DNA from: Steroidobacter denitrificans
Lineage (GTDB): Bacteria; Pseudomonadota; Gammaproteobacteria; Steroidobacterales; Steroidobacteraceae
Direction: 5' to 3'
Assembly (NCBI RefSeq): GCF_001579945.1
Contig: NZ_CP011971.1
Location: 770,001 to 834,000 of the forward strand
DNA: 64,000 nt
How positions within the stretch are numbered: the stretch's first letter is position 1; each line of letters begins with the position of its first letter. The translations under genes were made by a program, and so were the position numbers. Below, one piece after another: positions 51,066-59,451 of the stretch. The notes beneath the pieces are model-generated. The model worked only from the letters and a program-made list of their open reading frames with translations. It had not been told where the DNA came from and ran no database searches.

Positions 51066-51536
51066 ATGCAATTGCCGCCCGTAAAAGATATTTGTTATGA
51101 CGATGTGAAGGTCGGCGAGGAGATTCCCTCGATCAGCATCGGCCCGCTGAGTCATACACAGTTTTTGTTCATTGCCTCGTCTCACCACGACTGGTATCCG
51201 GGACACCATGACGTGGAATATGCGCGTGCGCAGGGGCTGCCGGATATTTTCATGAACGCGACCTGGCAGCATGGTCTGCTGCAGCGGCTGGTGTGCGGCT
51301 GGGCGGGGCCAAACAGCATTCCGAGAAAGATCAAATATCGCATGGGCCGCCCGGTCGTGCGCTACGACACGGTCACGGGCAAGGGCGTGGTGACCGGGAA
51401 AAGAATCGAGAACGGCGAACATCTCATCGATCTCGATATCTGGCTCGACAAGCAGGATGCGGAAAAGGTCACGACGGGCAGCGCCACGGTCGTTCTGCCT
51501 GCACCAGGAGAGGCGGCCAAGGGAGATGTGAAGTGA
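51066..51536 (+). CDS. MaoC-like enoyl-CoA hydratase subunit, module C
   Basis: This 156-residue single hotdog protein has the catalytic block HDWYPGHHDVEYARAQGLPD followed by IFMN, with the Asp and His of the hydratase-2 family. It corresponds to 18726-19166 of module A. Its stop overlaps the GTG of the next hotdog gene by 3 nt, which supports assembly of the two into one hydratase. An AGGAG-like site (TATAGGAGATTGCG) precedes the ATG. Confidence 0.86.
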   Translation: MQLPPVKDICYDDVKVGEEIPSISIGPLSHTQFLFIASSHHDWYPGHHDVEYARAQGLPDIFMNATWQHGLLQRLVCGWAGPNSIPRKIKYRMGRPVVRYDTVTGKGVVTGKRIENGEHLIDLDIWLDKQDAEKVTTGSATVVLPAPGEAAKGDVK

Positions 51537-52144
51537 GCGGCAAAGAGAGTGCCAAAGAGAGTGCCAAAGAGAACAACGTAGTGCTCGAAACCGACCCTGC
51601 CGGGTATGTCTATCGTATCGGCACCGAAGAGGAAGGCATGCAGTGGATCGGCCGCGAGACCGAACCGGTCGAGCAGCCCTATCCGATCGATATCGAGCAC
51701 ATCGAACACTTCGTGGAGGGGATTCAGGATCCGAATCCGCTCTACTGGAGCGAAGAGTTCGGCAAGCAGACTCGATGGGGCGGGCGTATTGCTCCATGGG
51801 GCGTGATCGTGCTGACCGGGGAGCACAATGTCTGGCGGCCCGAGTGGCTGGAAGCTCCCAAGGAGACGCCGACCTTGTTCATGACCGTTCCGCTGCCCGG
51901 CAACCGCTTGCTGGCGACCGACTATGAAGTGGAATGTTTCCAGCCGCTGCGTCCGGGCGATCGGGTGTCCAAGAGCGAGCAATTGATGTCGATCGTGCCC
52001 AAGACCTTTCGGGTCGGCGTTGGGCATCAGGTGACCGTCAAGGCCTTCTTTCGTAATCAGCGGGGCGAGCTTTGTATCACCGACAGCCGGACGATCTTTC
52101 GCTATAAATTCGGTACGGGAGCGGGCTACAAGCCTGCCGCCTGA
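51533..52144 (+). CDS. hotdog-fold FAS1-like dehydratase subunit, module C
   Basis: This 203-residue protein opens with a short Lys/Glu-rich repeat (SGKESAKESAKENN), encoded by tandem AGTGCCAAAGAG units. A FAS1-like hotdog domain follows with IDIEHIEHFVEGIQDPNPLY (about 56-75) and RIAPWGVIVLTGEHN. The catalytic His is replaced as in 18083-18688, so it is probably the non-catalytic hydratase subunit. The GTG start overlaps the preceding TGA; the repeat may therefore be a slippage-expanded N-terminal tail. Confidence 0.82.
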   Translation: MSGKESAKESAKENNVVLETDPAGYVYRIGTEEEGMQWIGRETEPVEQPYPIDIEHIEHFVEGIQDPNPLYWSEEFGKQTRWGGRIAPWGVIVLTGEHNVWRPEWLEAPKETPTLFMTVPLPGNRLLATDYEVECFQPLRPGDRVSKSEQLMSIVPKTFRVGVGHQVTVKAFFRNQRGELCITDSRTIFRYKFGTGAGYKPAA

Positions 52145-52156
52145 TGGAGAACTCAC

Positions 52157-53314
52157 GTGAGTAGTCCGCTTAGAGGCAAGACGGCCGTCGTCGGTATCGG
52201 CGCGACCGAGTTTTCCGCGAATTCGGGCCGCAGCGAGCGGCGCCTGTCGGCGGAGGCAGTCCTGGCAGCCTTGGAGGATGCCGGCCTGGAACCGGACGAT
52301 ATCGATGGCATCGTGAACTCGGATTACGATGACACCAACCAGATCGATGTCATCAATTCGGTGGGGCTGCGTAACATACGCTCCTACGCCACCATTCCCC
52401 ACGGCGGCGGCTCTCCCTGCGGCACCGTGGCGCAGGCGGCCATGATGGTGGCCTCCGGTGTATGCAATGCCGTCGTTGCCTATCGCTCGCTCAATGAACG
52501 CTCCGGACACCGTTACGGTAGCTCGGATGCCGTGCCGACCTTCCCCTGGGTGTACGGACTGCATGCGCCTTATGGTCTGATCGTGCCGGGTGAATGGACG
52601 GCCATGCATGCGCGCCGGCGAATGATCGAGTTTGGAGATACGCGCGAGCAATGGTCGAGTGTACCGGTGACCTTTCGTGCCCATGCCAACCGCAATCCGC
52701 TGGCGATGCAGTACAAGAAGACGCTGACGCGCGAGGATTATCTCAACGCACCGATGCTCGCCGAGCCGCTGTGCCGCTACGATTACTGTCTCGAAACGGA
52801 CGGTGCCGTGGCCTATATCGTGACCTCGGCCGAGCGGGCCCGCGGACTGAAGTCCGTCCCCGCCTATATCCATGCGGCCGTGCAGGCGACCGGTTTTCCG
52901 GTGTGGTATCAGACGAACTGGTATCGAGAGTCCTTTACCGCAGGCATCGAGACGGTGGCTACCGCTGAACATCTCTGGAAGGATAGCGGCCTGGCACCGG
53001 ACAATATCGATGTGGCGCAGATCTACGATCACTTCGCGCCGCTGGTGCTCACCACGCTCGAGGACTTCGGCTTTTGCCGCAAGGGTGATGCGGCCGCTTT
53101 CGTCGGTGACGGACGGGTCGGCCTCGGCGGTGAACTACCGCTCAATACCGCCGGGGGACTTTTGTCCGAAGGCTACATCCATGGCTGGAATCTTATTCTC
53201 GAAGGCGTGCGCCAGATTCGCGGCACCTCCACCGCACAGGTCGAGGATGTGGAATTCTCACTCGTCACGAGTTGCTGGGGAGCACCCACGAGCGCCGTGA
53301 TTTTTTCGAGGTGA
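52157..53314 (+). CDS. thiolase-fold retro-aldolase (Ltp2-like), module C
   Basis: This 385-residue protein is paralogous to 19171-20346: LRGKTAVVGIGATEFSANSG, HGGGSPCGTVAQAAMMVASG, VAQIYDHFAPLVLTTLEDFG and ELPLNTAGGLLSEGYIHGWN. HDCFT is replaced by YDHFA and the GHP His is absent, as in the two other copies, so a retro-aldol cleavage is more likely than thiolysis. The start is GTG with GGAG 9 nt upstream. The DUF35 partner gene starts 7 nt after its stop. Confidence 0.87.
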   Translation: MSSPLRGKTAVVGIGATEFSANSGRSERRLSAEAVLAALEDAGLEPDDIDGIVNSDYDDTNQIDVINSVGLRNIRSYATIPHGGGSPCGTVAQAAMMVASGVCNAVVAYRSLNERSGHRYGSSDAVPTFPWVYGLHAPYGLIVPGEWTAMHARRRMIEFGDTREQWSSVPVTFRAHANRNPLAMQYKKTLTREDYLNAPMLAEPLCRYDYCLETDGAVAYIVTSAERARGLKSVPAYIHAAVQATGFPVWYQTNWYRESFTAGIETVATAEHLWKDSGLAPDNIDVAQIYDHFAPLVLTTLEDFGFCRKGDAAAFVGDGRVGLGGELPLNTAGGLLSEGYIHGWNLILEGVRQIRGTSTAQVEDVEFSLVTSCWGAPTSAVIFSR

Positions 53315-53321
53315 ACTTCAA

Positions 53322-53741
53322 GTGACACAGCAGATATCGAAGTTCCCGCGCCCGATGCCACAGATCGATCCGGATCATCAGGAATGGTGGGCGGGTCTGC
53401 GGCGCCACGAGGTGCTCGTGCAGGAATGCCCGCGCTGCAGCGCGCTCATTTTTCCACCCCAGCCGACCTGTCCCCACTGCCGTTGCCTCGAGCGAGGCTG
53501 GCGTAAGTCCTCCGGACGTGGCAAGGTCTATAGCTGGATCGTCGTGCGCCGGCCATCGCATCCCTGGTTCGCGGACAAGGTTCCCTATCCGGTCGTCGTG
53601 GTCGAGATGGAGGAAGGTTTCCGTGTGGTCGGGAGCATCGACTGCCGCCTCGAGGAACTGCGCGAGGGTTTGGCGGTCGAGGCTGGCTTCGAAGATATCG
53701 ACGAGCAAGTGACTTTGTTGCGATTCCGGGTGGCCGAATAG
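53322..53741 (+). CDS. DUF35 zinc-ribbon/OB-fold partner protein, module C
   Basis: This 139-residue protein has an N-terminal helix (DPDHQEWWAGLRRHEVLVQE), a four-Cys ribbon (CPRCSAL and CPHCRCLERGW) and an OB-fold (SGRGKVYSWIVVRRPSHPWF). It matches the module A protein 20374-20808 in length and order. It is expected to dock with the adjacent retro-aldolase. It starts with GTG after GAGGTGAAC. Confidence 0.9.
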   Translation: MTQQISKFPRPMPQIDPDHQEWWAGLRRHEVLVQECPRCSALIFPPQPTCPHCRCLERGWRKSSGRGKVYSWIVVRRPSHPWFADKVPYPVVVVEMEEGFRVVGSIDCRLEELREGLAVEAGFEDIDEQVTLLRFRVAE

Positions 53742-53776
53742 CCGGTTCCAACAGTACGAGCAGCCGGTTCCGACAG
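53740..53776. repeat. near-perfect duplication after the module C DUF35 gene
   Basis: AGCCGGTTCCAACAG (53740-53754) recurs as AGCCGGTTCCGACAG (53762-53776) with a period of 22 nt. The first copy begins within the stop codon of the DUF35 gene. Further GGCAGGAGGA-like copies continue up to the next start. Confidence 0.7.
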
Positions 53777-53803
53777 CAGGAGGAAAGACGGCAGGAGGAC
53801 ACG

Positions 53804-56176
53804 ATGGCCGGGTTGGAAGGACTACGAGTCATCGATATCAGCGACGGTATCGCCGGACCTTTCTGCGCGCGATTGCTCGCCGATGGCGGTGCCCAAGTCT
53901 TCAGGGTGGACTCATCCGCTGAAGGTGAACTTGCTCGGGCGAGCACGCTCGAGGTCTTTCTCAATCAGAACAAGCGGGGTCTTGCGCTGAATCCGGCCGA
54001 CACCGGCGAGCGAGAGATTTTTTTGCGCCTGGCCGCCACCGCGGACATCATTATCGAATCATCGCGTCCTGGAACCATGGAAGCCCTCGGTCTGGGCTAT
54101 GGTGAGTTGGCGGCGATCAATCCGGGGATCATCCTGGTCTCCATCACGGACTTCGGTCAATCCGGACCCTATCGTCACTACCGGGCGGATCATTTGTCGA
54201 TTTCGGCGCTCGGCGGTTGGGCCTATACCTTCGGTGAGGCGGATCGCGAACCACTGCAGGTAGGCTTTCCCGTGATGTACTACATGGCGGGCATCCATGG
54301 AGCCATCGGCGCGCTGGCCGCCCTGCGCGGCCGGCGTGTGGATGGGCGAGGCCAGCACGTGGATGTCTCTTCACTGGAGGCGTGCCTGAGCATGCTTTCT
54401 TACCCGCAGGTGCTGGAGCAGTTCGGCTGCCCGCCGCTGCACAGGAGTTTTTCCGCGGCGCTGCAGATGTTCTACGTTGAGGCTCGAGATGGCTGGGTTG
54501 CACTCAATCATTTGTCCGCCAGCCAGTGGGACAATACCTGCGCCATCCTCGGCCTGTTTCATCTGGCCGAAGATCCCACTTTGCTCTATGACATGCAGAA
54601 AAAACGGGCGATCGTACCGGAGTTCATGGCGGCGGCGCGGGAGTGGGCCAAAGACAAGACTCAGATGGAGGCTTTCTACGCCGCACAGGAGCTGCAGATT
54701 CCCGCCGGTATTCCCTTCACGCCGAAGGAACTCATCGCCTGCGATCAATTCCAGGCCCGGGATTTCATGGTTCGCAGCATTCAGCCCGGACTGGGTGAAT
54801 TTTTGCAGCCGGGCGCGCCGTTTCGGTCCATCTCGCTGCGCGGCGATCTGCAACCGGCACCGCGGCGCGGCGAACACGATCAGGAAGCGCTGCAGAACCT
54901 TGGACCGATGCCGCAGCCGCAGCAGTCCCCCGGCCGTATCGGTGCCGCCAAGGAACTGCTTGCCGGTCTGCGTATCGCCGATCTGACGCACTATCGTTCG
55001 GGACCCACGGGCACCTCGCTGCTGGGCGGTTTGGGCGCCGACGTGATCAAGATCGAGTCGGTACAAAGACCCGACGGTTTTCGCTTCTACAACACCTCGA
55101 ATCCGACCGATCCGCTTTTTTATGAATTGGGCTCGTATTTCAATGCCAGCAATACCAACAAGCGCGGCATCACGCTCGATCTGACTTCACCGCGGGGCAA
55201 GGAGCTCTTTACGAAGCTCATCGAACAGAGCGATGTGGTCATCGAGAATTTTTCGCCCCGTGTCATGGGCAATCTCGGCTTCGATTACCAGCGGCTCAAG
55301 GAGATCAATCCTCGCATCATCCTGGTCTCGATGTCCTGCTTCGGGCAAACCGGTCCATGGCGGGATTTCGTCGGCTTCGGTTACGTATTCGATCAGATCG
55401 GCGGAGCCGCCGCCGCTTCGGGTTATGAAGGCGGTCCGCCGACGCACATGATGGCGGCCTCCGATGTGACTTCCGGTTTCATGGCCGTGTACTCGGTATT
55501 GCTGGCGCTCGAGGAGCGGGAACGCACAGGCCGGGGACAGCACATCGACATGTCGCAGGTCGAGTCGCTCGCCTTCCTGCTCGGACCGGATATCATCGAA
55601 TATCAGCTGACGGGAAAGTTGCAGCCGCGCATGGGCAACCATGATCCGGTCTTTGCGCCGCACAATGTATATCCCTGTCGTGGCGAGGATGAATGGGTGA
55701 GCATTTCCGTGGAGTCTGCGCCGCAGTGGGCGGCGCTGGCGACAGTCATGGGCAGGCCGGAATGGATTCAGGATGAGCGATACGCGACTGCCGCCGCCCG
55801 CAAACACAACGAACATGCGCTCGATGAAGCGATCGGTCAGTGGACCCGGAGTCAGGACAAGCGCGCGGTGATGGAGCGCCTCCAGGACCTTGGCATCATT
55901 TCGGGTGCGGTGCTGAAGCCGATGGAACTCCTGGATGATCCGCAGTTCGAGGCCAGGAACATGCATCAGCCGCTGGCGCGGCCGCTGGTCGGTACACATC
56001 GCTATCCGGGATTCCCGATCCGTTTTTCGGAGGCGATCTGCGAGCAGCGCCGGCCTGCTCCCATGCTCGGCCAGCACAACCAGGAAGTGCTGACGGGCCT
56101 GCTGGGAGTGACCCCGGAAGAGTTCGAGGCTCTCAAGGCGGGCAGTGTCATCGGCGAGCGGCTGCGGGGGGCATAG
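53804..56176 (+). CDS. class III CoA transferase (CaiB/BaiF type), internally duplicated
   Basis: This 790-residue protein consists of two CaiB-type halves. The first (about 4-365) starts LRVIDISDGIAGPFCARLLA and has the catalytic Asp region GRGQHVDVSSLEAC. The second (about 388-790) starts LRIADLTHYRSGPTGTSLLG and has GRGQHIDMSQVESL. Both Asp residues are kept, so both halves could be active. The family includes CoA transferases and alpha-methylacyl-CoA racemase; either would suit a branched sterol side chain. It follows module C on the same strand by about 60 nt and is convergent with the TetR gene. Confidence 0.9.
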   Translation: MAGLEGLRVIDISDGIAGPFCARLLADGGAQVFRVDSSAEGELARASTLEVFLNQNKRGLALNPADTGEREIFLRLAATADIIIESSRPGTMEALGLGYGELAAINPGIILVSITDFGQSGPYRHYRADHLSISALGGWAYTFGEADREPLQVGFPVMYYMAGIHGAIGALAALRGRRVDGRGQHVDVSSLEACLSMLSYPQVLEQFGCPPLHRSFSAALQMFYVEARDGWVALNHLSASQWDNTCAILGLFHLAEDPTLLYDMQKKRAIVPEFMAAAREWAKDKTQMEAFYAAQELQIPAGIPFTPKELIACDQFQARDFMVRSIQPGLGEFLQPGAPFRSISLRGDLQPAPRRGEHDQEALQNLGPMPQPQQSPGRIGAAKELLAGLRIADLTHYRSGPTGTSLLGGLGADVIKIESVQRPDGFRFYNTSNPTDPLFYELGSYFNASNTNKRGITLDLTSPRGKELFTKLIEQSDVVIENFSPRVMGNLGFDYQRLKEINPRIILVSMSCFGQTGPWRDFVGFGYVFDQIGGAAAASGYEGGPPTHMMAASDVTSGFMAVYSVLLALEERERTGRGQHIDMSQVESLAFLLGPDIIEYQLTGKLQPRMGNHDPVFAPHNVYPCRGEDEWVSISVESAPQWAALATVMGRPEWIQDERYATAAARKHNEHALDEAIGQWTRSQDKRAVMERLQDLGIISGAVLKPMELLDDPQFEARNMHQPLARPLVGTHRYPGFPIRFSEAICEQRRPAPMLGQHNQEVLTGLLGVTPEEFEALKAGSVIGERLRGA

Positions 56177-56243
56177 AGGGCAGCCTGGGGATGCGGCTGG
56201 CGATGAGTCGGGCAGGTCTCATCGGTTGCGGCAGTCGCGGCTG

Positions 56244-56264
56244 CGGTTGAGTGTCAACCGGTTT
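56244..56264. terminator. short stem-loop at the convergent CoA transferase/TetR ends
   Basis: CGGTTGA (56244-56250) pairs with TCAACCG (56254-56260) around GTG and is followed by GTTTT. The right arm includes the TetR stop. It could end transcription of the CoA-transferase unit. Confidence 0.4.
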
Positions 56265-56952
56265 TGCGAGTCCTTGGCTTTTTCAATTCCAATCGCGCAA
56301 GCAGATCATCGAGGCAGCGGTCCGCGGCCTTGCGAAGATCGAAGCTATCGGGATCGAGCATCCAGAATGCCAACAAGCCCAACAAGGTGCTCATCATCAG
56401 CATCGCCTCATGATCCGGATCGGCGTCGGCTGCCACCTCGCCGTGTTTCTTGCCCTGCTTGAGGTAGCGTCCCAGCTGCTCGCGGGTTCGGCTGTTTATT
56501 TTATAGATCCGGGTTCGCAGTGCTGCGCTCATGGTCGTGGACTCCTCGCGCACGGCCTCGCCCGAGAGGATCAGATACGTCCGGAAATACTCGGGAAAGC
56601 GCACCCCCGTTTCCATCCAGATCCGAATGGTCGCGCGCAGTCGCTGCATGCCCTGTCCCGGCTCCCAATCCGGTAGCGCGAAGTGAGTGTTGCCGACGAC
56701 GTAGCGCATATAGCGTTCCACGACGTGGAGCAAGAGGCCTTGCTTGTTGCCGAACAGATGAGCGGGCAGGCCGCGGCTGTAGCCGGCCTCGGCCCCCACC
56801 TCGGATAGCGTCAGCCGATCGGTACCCTTGCGGCTGATGACGCGCATGGCTGCATCGATGATTTTCTGCTCGGAGGTGGCGCGACGTTCGGCCTGCGTGC
56901 GGCGCGGCGATTTTTGGCGCGGGCGAGAGACGGGGCGCTTTCTCTTCGGCAT
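56254..56952 (-). CDS. TetR-family transcriptional regulator
   Basis: This 232-residue regulator has a basic N-terminal tail (PKRKRPVSRPRQKSPRRTQA), a TetR helix-turn-helix (about 27-73: KIIDAAMRVISRKGTDRLTL, VGAEAGYSRGLPAHLFGNKQ), and a helical ligand-binding domain. I start at ATG 56952; an in-frame ATG at 56985 would add 11 residues. It is divergent from the aldehyde dehydrogenase at 57109. A TetR protein is one candidate for reading the palindromic sites found elsewhere in the window, although no copy is seen in its own 56953-57108 gap. Confidence 0.9.
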   Translation of the reverse strand: MPKRKRPVSRPRQKSPRRTQAERRATSEQKIIDAAMRVISRKGTDRLTLSEVGAEAGYSRGLPAHLFGNKQGLLLHVVERYMRYVVGNTHFALPDWEPGQGMQRLRATIRIWMETGVRFPEYFRTYLILSGEAVREESTTMSAALRTRIYKINSRTREQLGRYLKQGKKHGEVAADADPDHEAMLMMSTLLGLLAFWMLDPDSFDLRKAADRCLDDLLARLELKKPRTRKTG

Positions 56953-57108
56953 GAAATGCGTTCCAAGAGCTTCGAGCGAGATCATTATACTTTGGCGGGT
57001 GCGAAAAGAGCTTCGAGTTCCCCGGAATGGCTGTCGCACGCATGCGTATCTGCGATGTTTGAAGCGATACGGTGAAAAACCTGTTTCATCTCCAAGAGGT
57101 GCTCCGTG

Positions 57109-58581
57109 ATGCTTCCCGACCTTGCTCCTGAAACCCGACTCTTCATCGACGGCCGGTTGGTCGAATCCTCCACCGGTGCTCGCTTTGAGAACCTCAATCC
57201 AGCCACCGGGCAAGTGCTCGGCACGACGGCCGACGGTACGGCGGCGGATATGCGGGCAGCGGTTGCCGCGGCGCGGCGTGCGTTCGATGAAACGGGCTGG
57301 GCGAGCGATCCGGCCTTGCGTGCGCGCTGCCTGCGCCAGCTCCACGCCGGGCTGCTCGCGGAAAAGGAGCAACTGCGCGCGATCGTGGTGCGCGAGGCCG
57401 GCGCGCCCATATCACTCACGACCTTCATGCATGTGGACGGCCCTATCGACATGCTCTCCTGGTGGGCGGAGAAGGCCGAGCGCTATGTTTACGAGCGCGC
57501 CATGCCGGAGGGATCCTTCCTCGGCCAGCGGGTACGACGCCTGCTGCGCCGCGAGGCCATGGGCGTGGTCGGTGCGATCACGCCCTGGAATGTGCCGCTG
57601 CTGCTGAATCTGACCAAGATCGGTCATGCACTCGCCGCCGGCTGTACGGTCGTGCTGAAGCCGGCTCCCGATACGCCCTGGTCGGCGACGCACCTGGGGC
57701 GAATCGCAAGCGAACATACCGAACTCCCCGCGGGGGTGCTCAATATCGTTGCCTCCGCCGATTCGCTCGTGGGTGAGGCGCTGGTGCGCGATCCGCGCGT
57801 CGACATGGTGTCCTTCACGGGCTCCACGGCGACCGGCCGGCGCGTGATGGAATGCAGTGCCGGCAATCTCAAGAAAGTCTTTCTGGAACTTGGCGGCAAG
57901 AGTGCCGCCATTGTGCTCGATGATGCCGATCTTGCGAGCGTGCTGCCGGGTGCCGCGGCCACTTGCATCCACGCCGGCCAGGGCTGTGCTCTCACAACGC
58001 GCTGGCTGGTGCCGCGCAGCCGCTACGCCGAGAGCATCGAGATCCTGCGCACGGCATTCCAGGCATGGAAGTACGGCGATCCGGAAGATCCCGTCAATCT
58101 TCAAGGTCCGCAGATATCGAGACGTCAACAGGAGCGTGTACTCGGCTACATCGAGCGCGGCCGCGCCGAGGGAGCTCGGCTCCTCGTGGGCGGCGGGCGC
58201 CCGACACGCCGCGGTTTTTTTGTCGAGCCGACCTTGTTCGTGGATGTCGATCCGCGCGCGACGATCGCGCAGGAAGAAATCTTCGGCCCGGTCTGCTGCG
58301 TGATCCCTTATGACGGTGATGAACAGGCCGTGCGCATCGCCAACGATTCCGTCTACGGGCTTTCGGGAGCGGTATATTCGCCGGATGAGGCGCGTGCGCT
58401 GCAGGTCGCGCGCCGCATCCGTACGGGCACCATCTCGGTGAACGGCGGACAGTGGTTTCAGGTCGATGCACCCTTTGGGGGTTATCGACAAAGCGGTATC
58501 GGCCGTGAGAACGGCGAGCAGGGCTTCGAGGAACATCTGGAGACCAAGGTGATCGCGCTGCCCGGTACACCGCCCGGTTGA
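57109..58581 (+). CDS. NAD-dependent aldehyde dehydrogenase
   Basis: This 490-residue aldehyde dehydrogenase shows ITPWNVPLLLNLTKIGHA (cofactor site), SFTGSTATGRRVM, LELGGKSAAIV with the general-base Glu, HAGQGCALTTRW with the nucleophilic Cys, and PFGGYRQSGIGRENG near the C-terminus. It is divergent from the TetR gene and 55 nt upstream of a crotonase gene. A GTG directly precedes the ATG at 57109; AGAGG sits 10 nt upstream. It belongs to a different subfamily from the enzyme at 31498. Confidence 0.94.
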   Translation: MLPDLAPETRLFIDGRLVESSTGARFENLNPATGQVLGTTADGTAADMRAAVAAARRAFDETGWASDPALRARCLRQLHAGLLAEKEQLRAIVVREAGAPISLTTFMHVDGPIDMLSWWAEKAERYVYERAMPEGSFLGQRVRRLLRREAMGVVGAITPWNVPLLLNLTKIGHALAAGCTVVLKPAPDTPWSATHLGRIASEHTELPAGVLNIVASADSLVGEALVRDPRVDMVSFTGSTATGRRVMECSAGNLKKVFLELGGKSAAIVLDDADLASVLPGAAATCIHAGQGCALTTRWLVPRSRYAESIEILRTAFQAWKYGDPEDPVNLQGPQISRRQQERVLGYIERGRAEGARLLVGGGRPTRRGFFVEPTLFVDVDPRATIAQEEIFGPVCCVIPYDGDEQAVRIANDSVYGLSGAVYSPDEARALQVARRIRTGTISVNGGQWFQVDAPFGGYRQSGIGRENGEQGFEEHLETKVIALPGTPPG

Positions 58582-58636
58582 GGTTCGTTTGTGCGTCGAT
58601 CCGCCCTTCTGCCTGGGTGCAGGCAAGGAGAAAGAG

Positions 58637-59431
58637 ATGTCATCGCCCGTGCTGCTCGTCGAGAAAAGTGGTGCTGTTGCCATCCTCACGCTGAATCGCC
58701 CGGATGCCATGAACGCACTGAGCATCGGGCTGCGCTGCGCCTTCAGCCAGGTATTTCGCGATATTCAGGCAGATCCGCTGATACGCGTGGCGATTCTCAC
58801 CGGCGCCGGACGTGCGTTTTGCGGCGGTATGGATTTGAAGGAGCTGGCCGGTGGAATGAATCAAACGGGCGATGGGGATGCGGCCTCCGGTTGGGACATG
58901 ATGGATGCCATGGCAGCCTTTGAAGGTCCGATCATCGGCGCCATCAACGGACCTGCCATCACGGCAGGATTCGAACTGGCACTTGGCTGCGATCTCATCA
59001 TCGCCTCGAGCGAGGCGATGTTCGCTGACACCCATGTCCGCGTCGGGATGCTGCCCGGCTGGGGCCTGAGCCAGCGACTGCCACGCCTGATCGGTATCGC
59101 CCGCGCCAAGGAGCTCAGCTTCACCGGCAACTTCCTTACGGCTGAACGCGCCTGTGAGTGGGGTCTCGTGAATCGTGTAGTGGCCGCCGCCGACTTGCTG
59201 CCCGTATGCCGCTCATTGGCCGCCGAGATGGCTTCCACCGTGCCGGAGCTGCTCAAGGCTTACAAGAAGTTGATCGATGATGGCTATGGAATGCCGCTGG
59301 CGGAGGCCATGGGCTACGAAAGATCACTGGCGCTGGCTTACGCGCGCACTGTCTCGCCGGCCGTGATTGCGACGCGGCGGACGAGCGTACAGGCGCGTGG
59401 CCGCATGCTGAGCAAGGACGAGACGGATTAG
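58637..59431 (+). CDS. enoyl-CoA hydratase/isomerase (crotonase) family protein
   Basis: This 264-residue crotonase-fold protein has the oxyanion-hole segments GAGRAFCGGMDLKEL (about 58-72) and INGPAITAGFELALGCDL (about 101-118). The first catalytic Glu is present in GFELAL. The second, normally in FGQPE, aligns with His in FADTHVRVGMLPGW. That pattern marks a sub-group whose reaction may differ from simple hydration. ATG 58637 has a good AAGGAGAAAGAG site. It is co-oriented with the aldehyde dehydrogenase. Confidence 0.92.
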   Translation: MSSPVLLVEKSGAVAILTLNRPDAMNALSIGLRCAFSQVFRDIQADPLIRVAILTGAGRAFCGGMDLKELAGGMNQTGDGDAASGWDMMDAMAAFEGPIIGAINGPAITAGFELALGCDLIIASSEAMFADTHVRVGMLPGWGLSQRLPRLIGIARAKELSFTGNFLTAERACEWGLVNRVVAAADLLPVCRSLAAEMASTVPELLKAYKKLIDDGYGMPLAEAMGYERSLALAYARTVSPAVIATRRTSVQARGRMLSKDETD

Positions 59432-59451
59432 AGATTCGTCCCGAAAGGGCG

